Program-made: the position numbers and the translations under genes
DNA from: Nicotiana tabacum
Lineage: Eukaryota; Streptophyta; Magnoliopsida; Solanales; Solanaceae
Direction of reading: 5' to 3'
Length of the DNA: 64,000 bases
Assembly (NCBI RefSeq): GCF_000715075.1
Contig: NC_134080.1
Span: 73,749,291 to 73,813,290, forward strand
In this document: one piece after another, positions 11,030 through 21,520 of the stretch
Position numbering within the stretch: position 1 is the first letter of the stretch
Layout: each line of letters begins with the position of its first letter
Notes under the pieces: model-generated
What the model was told of the DNA's origin: nothing
Database searches by the model: none
Seen by the model: the letters and a program-made list of their open reading frames with translations, nothing else

Positions 11030-12600
11030 AGTAGCTGCCTCAAGAGGCTGACCTCTCTACTGCACATGAACTGAAGGATAACTCTTCGATCTCAACTGAC
11101 AAACTTGCCGGTCTAGAATAGCTACCGGCTCCTCCTTGTAGGGCAAATCCTTGTCCAGTTGGGCAGTGCTGAAGTCTAACACGTGGGATGGATCGCCGTG
11201 ATACTTCCAAAGCATGGACACATGAAACAATGGATGCACTGCTGATAAAATAGGTGGCAATGCGAGCTCGTAAGACACTTTACCCACTCTCCGAAGAATC
11301 TCAATAGGCCCAATGAACCTAGGGCTTAACTTGCCCTTCTTCCCGAACCGCATCACACCCTTCATGGGTGACACCCGAAGCAACACTCTCTCTCCGACCA
11401 TGAATGTCACATCACGAACCTTATGGTTGGCATAGCTCTTTTGCCTGGACTGAGTTGTACGAAGTCTCTCCTGAATGATCTTAACCTTATCCAAGGCATA
11501 CTGCACTAAATCTGTACCTAATAACCGAGCCTCCTCAGGCTTAAACTATCCGACCGGCGATCGACACCATCTACTATACAACACCTCATAGGGAGGCATC
11601 TGGATGCTCGATTGATAATTGCTATTGTAGACAAACTCCGCTAACGACAAGAATTGATCCCAAGAACCTCTAAAGTCAATAACATAGGCGTGGAGAATAT
11701 CCTCCAAGATCTGAATAGCACGCTTGGACTGTCCGTCCCTCTGAGGATGAAATGTTGTGCTCAACTCAACACGCGTACCCAACTCACATTGTACTGCCCT
11801 CCAGAAATGCTAGGTAAACTGCGTACCTCGATCAGAAATGATAGACACGGGCACACCATGAAGGTGAACGATCTCACAGATATAAATCATTGCCAATCGC
11901 TCCGAAGAATAGGAAACTGCCATAGGAATGAAATGCACTGACTTAGTTCGACTATCCATAATAACCCATACTGCATCGAACTTACTCTGAGTCCGTGGGA
12001 GTCCAACAACGAAATCCATAGTGATACGCTTTCACTTCCACTCAGGAATCTCAATATTCTGAAGCAAACCACCAGGTCTCTGATGCTCGTACTTTACCTG
12101 CTAATAATTCAAACACCAAGCTACATATGCAACAATATCCTTCTTCATCCTCCTCCACCAATAATGTTGCTGCAAGTTTTAATACATCTTAGTGGCGCCT
12201 AGATGAATAGAATACCGAGAACTGTGGGCCTCCTCTAGGATCAACTCACGAAGCCTATCCACATTAGGCACACAGACACGACCATGCACCCTCAAACTCC
12301 ATCATATCCAACTGTAACCTGCTTGGCATCACTGCGCCGCATTGTGTCCCCAAGGACAAGCAAGTGAGGATCATTATACTGCCGCTTCCTGATACGCTCA
12401 AACAAGGAAGACCGAGCGACTATGGAAGCTAAAACAAGACTGGGCTCAGAAACATCCAATCTCATGAACTGATTAGCCAAAGCCAGAAAATCTAATGCAA
12501 GCGGTCTCTCGTCGATTGAAATATATACAAGGCTGCCCATGCTAGCTGACTTCCTACCCAAAGCATTGGCCACCACATTGACCTTCCCGGGATGATACAA
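11030..12600 (-). pseudogene. Element A integrase-chromodomain remnant
   Basis: On the minus strand, 12600-12292 reads the RNase H/integrase linker ('LDFLALANQFMRLDVSEP'). 12019-11810 holds the integrase core with its first two acidic residues ('MDFVVGLPRTQ', 'ISDRGTQFT'). 11782-11546 has 'STTFHPQRDGQSKRAIQILE', where the catalytic Glu position is Lys (QSKR for the usual QSER). 11506-11057 covers the C-terminal '[20 protein letters not shown]' module and the start of the chromodomain ('[20 protein letters not shown]'). Several stops separate these frames. Integrase would insert cDNA and the chromodomain targets chromatin; this copy is inactive. Confidence 0.85.
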
Positions 12601-12690
12601 GATAATAATGAAGGTTAGATGAAATGTACGTTGGTGCTCGGCAAGTGTGGTCGGGTGCTAGTCATGGCCCTCCAGTTTGGGTCGTGACAA
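12601..12690. repeat. Scrap of a D-family LTR end inside element A
   Basis: The block with ACGTTGGTGCTCGG and GGCCCTCCAGTTTGGG and the end GTCGTGACA matches the reverse complement of the first 70-75 bp of element D's LTR (24309 onward). It has no counterpart in the LTR of A. It joins the broken integrase region directly to a truncated LTR, marking a nested insertion largely removed by deletion. Confidence 0.6.
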
Positions 12691-14357
12691 TAGGTACTCG
12701 TCACCACACCTATACGCCACGCACATGGAATTTCATATAGAAATTAAGTCGGGGATCCCTAATCACTCAAGTCAAAGTTAGACCAAATACTTACCTCAAT
12801 CCAACGGCTAATTCAAATCTCAATTATCGCTTTACCTCTTGATTCCATCTCCAATCCACTCGTATATAGTCATAATTAATTTATTAACATCAATTATCGC
12901 TAAAGAAATCAATTCTGATGCATAATTATAGGTTTCCCAATATTTTTCCCAAAAAGTAAAAAATCGGCCCCGAGCCCGCTTGGTCACTTGAGGTTCAGAC
13001 TAAAACCCATTCACTCATTCACCCATGAGCCCAAATGTACAATTTTTTTGGAATCCGACCTCAATTTGAGGTCTAAATCCCCAAATTTCGAAATTCCTAA
13101 GTTCTACCCAAAATTCCCAAATTCCACCATAAAAAACCCTAGATTCTAGGATGAAATCTTGCGAAAAGAAGTAAAAGATTGAAAGAAATGAGTTAAGAAT
13201 CATTTACCTATGATTTGGGGAAGAACTAGCCTTTGGAAAATTGCCTCTTGAAGTTTAGGTTTTGAAAAATGGAAGAACGAATGAAAAATCCCGTCTAAGT
13301 CCAAAGTTATCAGCTGCAGATGTCGCATTTACGACCTGAGCTTCGCAAATGCGAAGCCCGTCATAGTCCTGCAGCCTTCGCAAATGCGAGGAAAACGTCG
13401 CATTTGTGAACATTGTTCCTCACAAATGCGAGTAAAAGATCGCATTTGCGATCATACCCCTCCTAGCCTTCCTTCGCAATTGCGAAAGTTTGTTCGCAAT
13501 TGCGAAAGTTTGTTCGCATTTGCGAACTCTGCCAGCCCAGCCTTCTAATCGCAATTGCGATGAAAGGCTCACAAATATAGATCCAGCAGGGCTCGCAATT
13601 GCGATGCCTGATCTCGCAATTGCGAGATCAGGGGCCTGCAACAAGCTGAAGCACACTAGCAATATTCTCTAAGTTCCAAATCACTCCGTAGCCTATCCGA
13701 AACTCATCCGAGCCCTCGGGGCTCCAAACCAATCATGCACACAAATCTTAAAACATCATACAAAATTGCTCGTGCGATAAAATAACCAAAATAACATTCT
13801 AAACTATGGATTTAACACCAAAACACATGAAATTTTCAAGATAGTTTCAAAACTTCTATTTTCTCAACCAAAGGTCCGAATCACATCAAATAAACTCCAT
13901 TTTCACCAAATTTTACAGACATGACTTAAATATTATATTAAACATGTATCGGGCTCCGGAACCAAAATACGGGACCGATACCAATAAGATTAAATATTAA
14001 TCAATTTCTTTAATTCCGTAGATTTTCAGTCTTACAATTTTCATCAAAAATTTATTTCTCAGGCGTGGGACCTCAGAATTAGATTCCGGACGTACGCCCA
14101 GATTTCATATTTTACTACGGACCTACGGGGACCGTCAAATCATGGGTCCGGGTCTGTTTACCTAGAACGTTGACCGAAGTCAACAAAAATTAACTTTTTA
14201 GGCCAAAAATCATTATTTCATCAATTTTCCTCATAAATTCTTTCCGAAAATATGCCTGGACTGTGCACACAAATCGAGGAGAGATAAAATAAGGTTTTAA
14301 GGCCTCAGAACACGGGTTTAAGTTCTAAAACAGAAGATGACCCTTTGGGTCATCACA
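12691..14357 (-). repeat. Truncated 5' LTR of element A
   Basis: Matches 9252-10923 of the other LTR and ends GGTCATCACA before the CTAAA duplication. Its last 1.3 kb in element sense (R/U5 side, with the minisatellite) is missing. It keeps the palindrome cluster at 13320-13630. Confidence 0.8.
13320..13630. repeat. Palindrome cluster, second copy, element A 5' LTR
   Basis: Same TCGCAATTGCGA/CGCATTTGCGA array as at 9890-10205. The unit TTCGCAATTGCGAAAGTTTG is present twice in tandem near 13473-13510 where the other LTR has a single related unit. Confidence 0.55.
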
Positions 14358-15400
14358 CTAAAATAAGCACCCAAATAATGGCATGGGAAATTTGACCAAA
14401 CAATATTGTCAAAGTATTTTCAAGATTACTGAATGTGACGAATTCACGTACATTAAAAATAGTCCAAATCAAGTGGTCATTGTTTTCTTATACGTTGACG
14501 ATATTGTACTGAGTAATGACATCGCTAATGTAAATACTAGTAAGCAAATTTTTTTACCAGTAAGTTTGATATAAAAGACTTATGACTGCCAACTTGATCT
14601 TAGGAATGAAGATTCATAAGCCTCCTCAAGGTCTAGCATTGTTTCCATCCCATTAGATTAAAATGAATTTGGAAAGTTCAAATTTCTGAACTTTTAGTTG
14701 CAAAAACTCCAATTGATTTGAACTTTAATCTTGCAAAGAATAAGGTCAAAGCAAGTCTCAATTGAATTATGCTCGTGTATTGGAAAGTTTGATGTATATC
14801 ATGAATTGTACGCCATCAGATATAGCTTGTGCAAACTTAGTCAATACACGCATAATCCCGACCAAACCATTAGATGGGAATGAAATGAGTTTTAGGATAT
14901 CTGAAACTCACCCAAAACTTTTCTTTATATTATAATAAGTATCCCATAGTTATTGAAGGAGTATGGTGCTACAAATTGGATCACAAGATCGACTAAAAGT
15001 AAATTCACAACTGGATATATTTTTATCATTAGTGGAGAAGCAATATCTTATAAGTCGTCCAAACAGACATGCATCGCCTGCTCTATCATGGAATCTAAGC
15101 TTGTAGATTTAGACAAGACCAGTGAAGAAGCTGAATAACTCCGAAATTTCTAGAATGATTTTCTATTTTGGCCCAAACTATTAATACCTATATGCATAAA
15201 TTGCGACGATCAACCCGCAATATGTAGGGCTGGGGGCATTATATATAACGAAAAATCTCGTCATATACGACAAAGACATAAAATTATTAGACAACTACCC
15301 TCAAGGGGATTGTCAAAATTGACTATGTGAAGTCTAGCGATAATGTGTTGGCCCGATTACAAAAGGCCTAACTAGACAGGTAGTTAAAAGATCATCGAGG
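14358..15400 (+). pseudogene. Copia reverse transcriptase C-terminus and RNase H remnant
   Basis: Resumes directly from 7963 with 'KQAPKQWHGKFDQ'. The reverse transcriptase active-site box 'VIVFLYVDDIVLS' is intact near 14480-14518. RNase H follows as 'STKSKFTTGYIFIISGEAIS' and 'SSKQTCIACSIMESKLVDLD' (14990-15112). After a stop, a degenerate 'RHIRRRHK' and 'IDYVKSSDNV..' region reaches about 15345. Frameshifted and dead. Confidence 0.8.
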
Positions 15401-15983
15401 AGAATGATACTACGGTGGAGAGAAATTCATCACTCTACCTAGAATACTAGAGATTCGAAGATCTAGATTCAAGGAGATCAAACAAAGTTATCAATGGTGA
15501 TTCAACATTATCAAACAAAATTCTAGTCCATTCTTGTGATAGGACAATATTCAGTAGCAAGGATAGATGCCAATATTTTTAATGATTTCTAAGCTTGATA
15601 TGGGATTATCAAATAGTGTATCTATGAGATTACACGTTTGAAATCACCCATGTAAGTATGAAGTGTTTGCCACTTCAAGCAGAATTTTGTAAGTCCAATT
15701 CTCTATGCACTTAAAAAACTAGGAGATGCTCTTAGCTGAAACGATCATAAACAATGAGAACCATAGATGGTTAAGGGTTGATTGTGTGACTTATGTTATC
15801 TATATATATAACAAAGCTCGAAGGTTCAAAGATATCAAATCTATAGATTGATCGAGTATATCCGATATAAGTTCACTACGAAAAGTTCAAAGACAAACCT
15901 ACTTATCCAGATGCAATTAGTCCATACTTTTGAATCATACTGTTTTTCACGCGTGTTTTCGTCATATAGCCATTCCTCATTCA
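15401..15983 (+). other. Copia 3' untranslated region; no gene
   Basis: AT-rich sequence between the RNase H remnant and the 3' LTR. Contains TATATATATA (15800-15810). A 77-codon minus-strand frame at 15841-16074 shows no family features. No polypurine tract is clearly preserved before the LTR. Confidence 0.5.
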
Positions 15984-16379
15984 TGTGGAGAATAATTGGG
16001 CTTTTAAGGTGTGAATAGAAAAATGCATCTTTTGAATTACACCTCTCCATCTCATCCTTTCGTTGCGTATACATTCAGAGGCTTGGCCTCATTTTCACAT
16101 TTTAAATGTTTTAAAATTTCTCCCCTCCTCTCTACATTATTTTTCTACAATAAATGTAAGTGTCAAGTATGATACTTTGTCATTTGAGTTCGTTCAAGCG
16201 CTGTAATTTGAAATGCCGCGATTGTAAAATTATTTTTTCGTTTTATCCTGAAAGGATTTAATCCACAACTTTGAGCAACAGTGAATGAATTTTTTCTGTG
16301 GGCTCGAAATTATGTAACGTTTTTTTTATTATATTTTTTTAGTTTTCAGCCATTTATGTTTTTAACACAGTTAATTACA
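15984..16379 (+). repeat. 3' LTR of the disrupted Copia element
   Basis: Aligns with 1665-2267 minus its MITE. Start (TGTGGAG or TGGAGAATAATTGGG) is approximate; the end ..TTAATTACA is followed by TCTTC, the imperfect partner of TCTGC in front of the 5' LTR. Confidence 0.65.
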
Positions 16380-16414
16380 TCTTCTTGACTCCATTTTCAT
16401 TATATGTTCTCTTG

Positions 16415-16552
16415 CTTCTTCTTCTTCTTCTTCTTCTTCTTCTTCTTCTTCTTCTTCTTCTTCTTCTTCTTCTTCTTCTTCTTCTTCTTCTTCTTCTTCT
16501 TCTTCTTCTTCTTCTTCTTCTTCTTCTTCTTCTTCTTCTTCTTCTTCTTCTT
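16415..16552. repeat. (CTT)46 microsatellite
   Basis: An uninterrupted run of 46 CTT units (138 bp), just outside the Copia 3' LTR. On the other strand it is GAA. Long pure GAA/CTT tracts are unstable in length and can form triplex DNA; its purity means it is young or actively slipping. Confidence 0.97.
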
Positions 16553-17005
16553 TTAAGTTGAATTTTCTTTAAGAAATAAATGATTTTTTTAGCGTTAAAG
16601 TTGATTTTGATAATTTTTTGATCGAATGATAATGAGTTTTTGAGTGATTGTTTGAAGCCTTATATAAAAGAATAAGTATTTAGAGCAAAGCCTGGACTTA
16701 GAGCCTTACTTCAAGGGTTTATATTTTAGTATTTGTATTGATTTGGTCTTTATGTAGTCAGTAGTTTATTATTTGTTTTCATCTGATATCTAAATGTGTT
16801 AAAGCTAACCTATGGCTCCTTGTAATGTTACATATGGGTGATTAATAAAATTGTTGATTACCAAAAATGAAAAAGAATAAGTATTTAGTATTACTTTAAT
16901 GATTACATTTCAAAAAAATAAATATCGTTGATGAAATTTATAGTAATATATTTGAATTATATCGTAATAATATCATTTGATTGTATTTTTTAATATGATG
17001 CCTTT
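16553..17005. other. AT-rich host DNA between microsatellite and element C
   Basis: No gene seen. The region holds only the SINE-like insertion at 16684-16870. The flanks are AT-rich without recognisable motifs. Confidence 0.5.
16684..16870 (+). mobile_element. SINE-like or LINE-3'-end retroposon with 18-bp target duplication
   Basis: The 187-bp insert is bracketed by identical AAAAGAATAAGTATTTAG copies at 16666-16683 and 16871-16888. Its right end is A-rich (GATTACCAAAAATGA). A long, variable-length duplication with an A-rich 3' end indicates target-primed reverse transcription. I see no convincing pol III A or B box, so it may be a SINE without a recognised head or a truncated LINE tail. 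Confidence 0.7.
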
Positions 17006-17739
17006 TGTGATGACCTGATAGGTCATCTAGGGCTTTAACCCTTAATTCTGTATTTCGAAACATCAAATAGTTCCTTTTAATCTTCTTCGTTTTGCGTGCG
17101 CAGTCTAATTTTTTTCCGGAAGGCTTTTATGTGAAATTTTTTATTAAAATATAAAATCGTGTTTTAAAACTCATTTGAGTTGACTTCGATCAATATTTTG
17201 AGCAAACAGAATTCGAATTCGTACTTTGATGGTCCATGTGGGTCCGTATCATGATTCGGTACTTAGGCGTATGCCCAAATCGAATTTGGAGGTCCCTAGC
17301 CTAATTTATTGCAATTTGTTGAAAATTTGAAGTTTAAAATTTTAAAAAAATTTCAAGTTTGACCGAAGTTTGACTTTGTTGCTATCAGCTCTGGATTTTT
17401 GTTCCGGAACTTGGTATACATTCATTACTATATGTATGATTTGTCTGCAAAATTTGGTGCAAAACGGAGTTGATTTGACATTATTTGGATGTCCGGTTGT
17501 TAAAATGAAAGTTCTTAGGTTTTATTGAAAGTTCCATTCATTTTGGTATCTGATTCGTATTTCTAGGTGTTATTTTGGTATTTTGATTGTGCGAAAAAGT
17601 TCGTATAATATTTTTGTACTTGTGCACATGTTTGGTTTGGAGCACCAAGGGCTCGAGTGAGTTTCGGATAGGCTACAGATATTTTCGAACATAGAATTTT
17701 TGGTTTTTTTGGCTTCTTCTATCACCTGGTGCTTTCATC

Positions 17740-17975
17740 TTCGTGATCGCGAAGATACTTCCCTGACCACGAAGAACAAATTGGGATGGGGAGGGGATTT
17801 ACCCTACGCGAACGCGAAGCCTTAGGGGGTTTAACCTTCACGAACGCGGCCACTGGGTCGCGGATGTGGTGGTCAGGGGGGAGAAACCATCGCGAACGCG
17901 AGGGACATTTCGTGAACGCGCAGGCCATTTGGGTAGTTGTGCTTCATGAATGCGGCAGGCCCTTCGCGAACGCTA
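17740..17975. repeat. CpG-palindrome cluster in element C 5' LTR
   Basis: Repeats of TTCGTGATCGCGAAG, TACGCGAACGCGAAG and CGCGAACGCGA; the cognate cluster in the 3' LTR is at about 43770-44100. Confidence 0.55.
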
Positions 17976-18839
17976 AGAAGGCCTGACGCCAGTGATTTAA
18001 AATGTTTCAAAGACAGGATTTCACCCTATTTTCTCCATCTTTCCATTTGAGCTCGGCCTAGAGGCAATTTTGAAGAAAGAATTCATCACCAATTCATAGG
18101 TCAGTATACATTAACTCATTTTCTTCCATTTTTAACATCACCCATTAATTTTTCACCTTAATCTTTATTCTTCCATGGTAAAAAACTAGGGATTTGGGAA
18201 GAATTGGGGGGTTTTGCAAATTCGGGGTTTAGACCTCAATTTGGGGTCGGATTTCAAAACTAATTATATAATCGAGATCGGGGATGAATGTGTAAATGGG
18301 TTTTGGTCCGAATCTCGAGTTTTATCCAAGCAAGCCTGGGGTTGACTTTTTGGGAAAGGTGTAAAAATCCTGACATTATGGATTGTAAGTGATTCCCTTA
18401 GTATTATTTGACGATTTTGGTTAGATACGATTGGCTTGTAGGCAGACTCTAGAGGAAAGGTCCCGATAGAGCTCTGAATTGATTGCGGAGTGAGGTAAGT
18501 GTCATAGTTAACCTTGACTTGAGGTATTAAGACTTGTTTGCCTATTTGCTACATGTTTAAATGTGTGGGTACAACGCATATATGAGGTGACGAGTACTTA
18601 TACGTTGTTGTTGGGTTAAAGCATGCGTGTGGGACTTGTTTCCTTATAATTTATTGCCTTCTTTATATATGACATCCATGCTTAGATTAGTTTATTACTT
18701 ACTTGATCGTTCTTTCCGTATTTATGAATTAATTATGATAAAGGAATATATTTGGAAGTTGAGGTTTGGCATCTTGGAACCATTATTAACGTAAAATTTA
18801 TTCTTGTATTATCTGTCTCCCAAACTTTTATATTCATTA

Positions 18840-19080
18840 CTGCATAGTAAGAGAGAGTGTTAAAGCACGAAGGGTGATGTTGTGTCATTTATTGCTTCAT
18901 TTATTGATTAATATATAGTGAGGAAGAGAGTAAAAGTACGAAAGGTGATGCCATGCCATATTTATCGTTTCATATTGAGGTTGAGAGTAAAAGCACGAAG
19001 GGTAATGTCGTGCCAGTATTATCATTTCATGGTGAGGTTGAGAGTAAAAGCACAATGGGTGATGTCGTGCCGTCTTTATT
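18840..19080. repeat. Hairpin minisatellite in element C 5' LTR
   Basis: Four units of about 55-60 bp: GTGAGGTTGAGAGTAAAAGC followed by ACGAAGGGTGATGTCGTGCC. Each unit pairs GCACGA with TCGTGC around GGGTGATG. Repeated in the 3' LTR at about 45440-45690. Confidence 0.7.
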
Positions 19081-19754
19081 CATTATGTTATTCGTTTTCA
19101 TTGGTTGAGGATTTATTTGACTAATTCGTGTCGTCATTCCTGTTGTAGTTATCGTATCTTGTCCCCCTTCACGTGTCCCCTCCTAATCGAACATATTAAA
19201 TCTTTATTTGTTACTATGTTGCACATATATCTATGTTTGTATATGTTAAATTACGTGAGTATCTTGTCATAGCCTCGTCACTACCTCGTCGAGGTTAAGC
19301 TCGACACTTATGGAGTACATTGGGTCGGTTGTACTCATACTACACTCTGCTTTTCTTGTACAGATTTTGGTATTGGACCCAGCCATACGTGAGGCGCTTC
19401 AGCTCAGATTATCATTTGGAGACTCGAGATAGATCTGCTGGCATCCACAGACCTTGAAGTCCCCTCCCTCTTTCCTCATTTACTGTTCATTTCATCCGAA
19501 ACAGTTGTATTAATTTCAGACTCTATTTGTAGAACTTCTAGTAGCTCGTGTACTTGTGACTCCAGATCCAGGGTTGTACTTAGATATTTTGGTTATTATG
19601 TCACTTCGTACTTCATTTTAGTTTCATTTCAGTTTAATTGATTTTGAATTGTTTAAAAATTGGCTTAGAAATTACTCTAACATTGGCTTGCCTAGCGAGT
19701 GAAACGTTAGGCGCCATCTCGGTCCCGAAGGTGGGATTCCGGGTCGTGACAAGT

Positions 19755-19766
19755 TGGTATCAGAGC
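19755..19766 (+). promoter_or_regulatory. Primer-binding site of element C (initiator tRNA-Met)
   Basis: TGGTATCAGAGC, three bases after the 5' LTR, is complementary to the 3' end of plant initiator methionine tRNA. It would prime minus-strand cDNA. Confidence 0.9.
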
Positions 19767-19953
19767 CCTAGGTTGCCTAGGTCTCACGAGTCACGAGCAG
19801 GCTTAGTAGAGTTTGGAGGATCGGTGTGGAGACATTTGTACTTATCTTCTAGAGGCTATATAGTTTAGGAAAAATATCACTTCTTTCTTACTCTGTCGTG
19901 TGATTTTATTCTATCATTGATGATTGAACCCTTCTATTCTTGTTCTCTCACAG

Positions 19954-21520
19954 ATGGCGAGAACATGCACTACATCTACAGCCGGACAGGGGCCGGAGAC
20001 CCCTGTGGCAGCTACGACTAAGGGAAGAGGTCGAGGCCGAGGTCGCGCCAGGGGCTGGGGTAGAGCTTAGCCTGGAGATCGAGCATCGGCACTAGTAGTG
20101 GAGCCTCAGGAAGATTTTGATGAGGAGGTTTTGGCTCAGACTATACCTGTTGGACCAGCTCAGGTCCCCGAGGGGTTCATTGCCACTCCAATGCTTGAGG
20201 ATGCTTCAGCCCGTTTTTGGGCCTTATGGAGAGTATGGCTCAGGCCGGTACATTTACGATGGCACCAGTCGTCTCTCAGGCTTGGGGAGGAGAACAAACT
20301 CCCGCTACTCACACTTCGGAGCAGATGGCTCCCAAGTATCAAACTCCAACAGCCCCGCTAGTTGGGGTAGTTTAGCCGGTTGTTGCGGCACAAGCCGATG
20401 ATAGGCCTGCCATGTCTTCTGAGGCTTTATTGAGAGTGGACAAGTTTACTAAGATCTTTCCAGTTCACTTTAGTGGTGCACCTTTTGAGGAATCACATGA
20501 TTATCTTGACCGCTGCCATAAGGTGTTGCAGAACATGGGATAGTTGAGACTAATAGGGTCGATTTTGCCGTATTTCAGATGACGGGTTTCGCCAAGAGGT
20601 GGTGGAGAGATTATATGTTGACCAGACCAGTCGGGTCACCTGGACTTACTTGGGATCGGTTCTCACAGCTACTTCTAGAGAAGGTCTTCCCTGTCATACT
20701 AAGAGAGGACTACCGCAGGCAGTTTGAGCATCTCCAGCAGGGTAGTATGATTGTTACTCATTACGAGACCCGTTTTGTGGATCTAGCACATCATTCCTTA
20801 TCTTGATTCCTACTGAGAGGGAGAGCGTGAGGAGGTTTATTGATGGAGTCACTTACACTATCGGGCTACAAATGGCCAAGGAGAATAGGGGTGATATTTC
20901 CTTTCAGACGACTACAAATGTTGTTTGGTAGATCGAGATGGTTCTTTCTCAGGAAATGAGGTAGGGGACTGATAAGAGGCCTCATCATTTCGGTGGGTTC
21001 AGTGGTTCCTCGTCTGGAGGCAGGGGTACTTTTGGTAGAGGCCATCCTCTCAGGACGTTTCAATCAGTGCTCCAGGCATCTCATAATGCTTTAGGGAGTC
21101 GCGACCCTTATGTGTCTCATTTTGACTAGCTAGCCTACATTGCACCACCAGATCCTGTTAGTGCACCTCTTCTCCAGAGTTTTCAGGGTGGTTACCCAGG
21201 TCAACAGGGTCAGTTATAGGGTCAGTAGCCACAACAGCCGAGGGCATGTTATACTTGTGGTAATCCGAGGCACATTGCTAGATTTTGCCCACAGGCACCG
21301 GGCAGTACACAACAACAGGGTTCCTGTGTCATGGTTTCGACACCGGTTGCTTCACCACCTTCTCAACTAGCTAGATGTAGAGGTTAGGCAGCCCGAGGTG
21401 GAGGTCAGGCTGCTAGAGGTGGGCGTCAGGCCGTTAGAGGTGGAGGCCAGCCAGTTAGAGGTCATCCTAGAGATGTGGTTTAGAGTGGTGGGGCCTAGAC
21501 CCGATGTTATGCTTTTCTAG
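19954..21520 (+). pseudogene. Element C gag remnant
   Basis: The ATG at 19954 opens 'MARTCTTSTAGQGPETP' followed by a Gly-Arg rich stretch, with a stop soon after. The gag core ('WWRDYMLTRPVGSPGLTWDR', 'YRRQFEHLQQGSM') is at 20579-20806. The nucleocapsid CCHC knuckle is intact at 21247-21288 (CYTCGNPRHIARFC). At least five stops or frameshifts occur, so no full Gag can be made. Confidence 0.85.

Larger units (their letters stand above)
7964..14357 (-). mobile_element. Ty3/gypsy element A (del/Tekay type), internally deleted
   Basis: Flanked by perfect 5-bp duplications CTAAA at 7959-7963 and 14358-14362. Read on the minus strand, the 5' LTR (14357-12691) lacks its R/U5 end. The primer site, gag, protease, reverse transcriptase and RNase H are gone, and an 87-90-bp foreign LTR scrap (12601-12690) takes their place. 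What remains is integrase to chromodomain (12600-11030), a polypurine tract next to 10924 and a complete 3' LTR (10923-7964, 2960 bp). It cannot be autonomous. Confidence 0.85.
1665..16379 (+). mobile_element. Old Ty1/copia retrotransposon, disrupted by two gypsy insertions
   Basis: The element is reconstructed from related LTR blocks at 1665-2267 and about 15984-16379, flanked by imperfect 5-bp duplications (TCTGC at 1660-1664, TCTTC at 16380-16384). Between them, in plus-strand order, are gag (about 3390-3912), integrase C-terminus plus reverse transcriptase N-terminus (about 6890-7963), and reverse transcriptase C-terminus plus RNase H (14358-15330). Solo LTR B (3913-6884) splits gag from integrase. 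Element A (7964-14357) splits the reverse transcriptase between 'SLYGL' and 'KQAPKQWHGKFDQ', which are contiguous once A and its CTAAA duplication are removed. All coding parts carry stops and frameshifts, so it is dead. The 1.1-kb stretch between the 5' LTR and gag is long for Copia and unexplained. Confidence 0.8.
17006..19751 (+). repeat. 5' LTR of element C
   Basis: 2746 bp, TGTGATGACC..GGGTCGTGACA, directly followed by the primer-binding site. Contains a CpG-palindrome cluster (about 17740-17975) and a hairpin minisatellite (about 18840-19080). Confidence 0.9.

Noticed and set aside
19755..19766. Initiator tRNA gene
   Set aside because: Only the 12-base primer-binding match to tRNA-Met is present, as at the other primer sites; no cloverleaf surrounds it.
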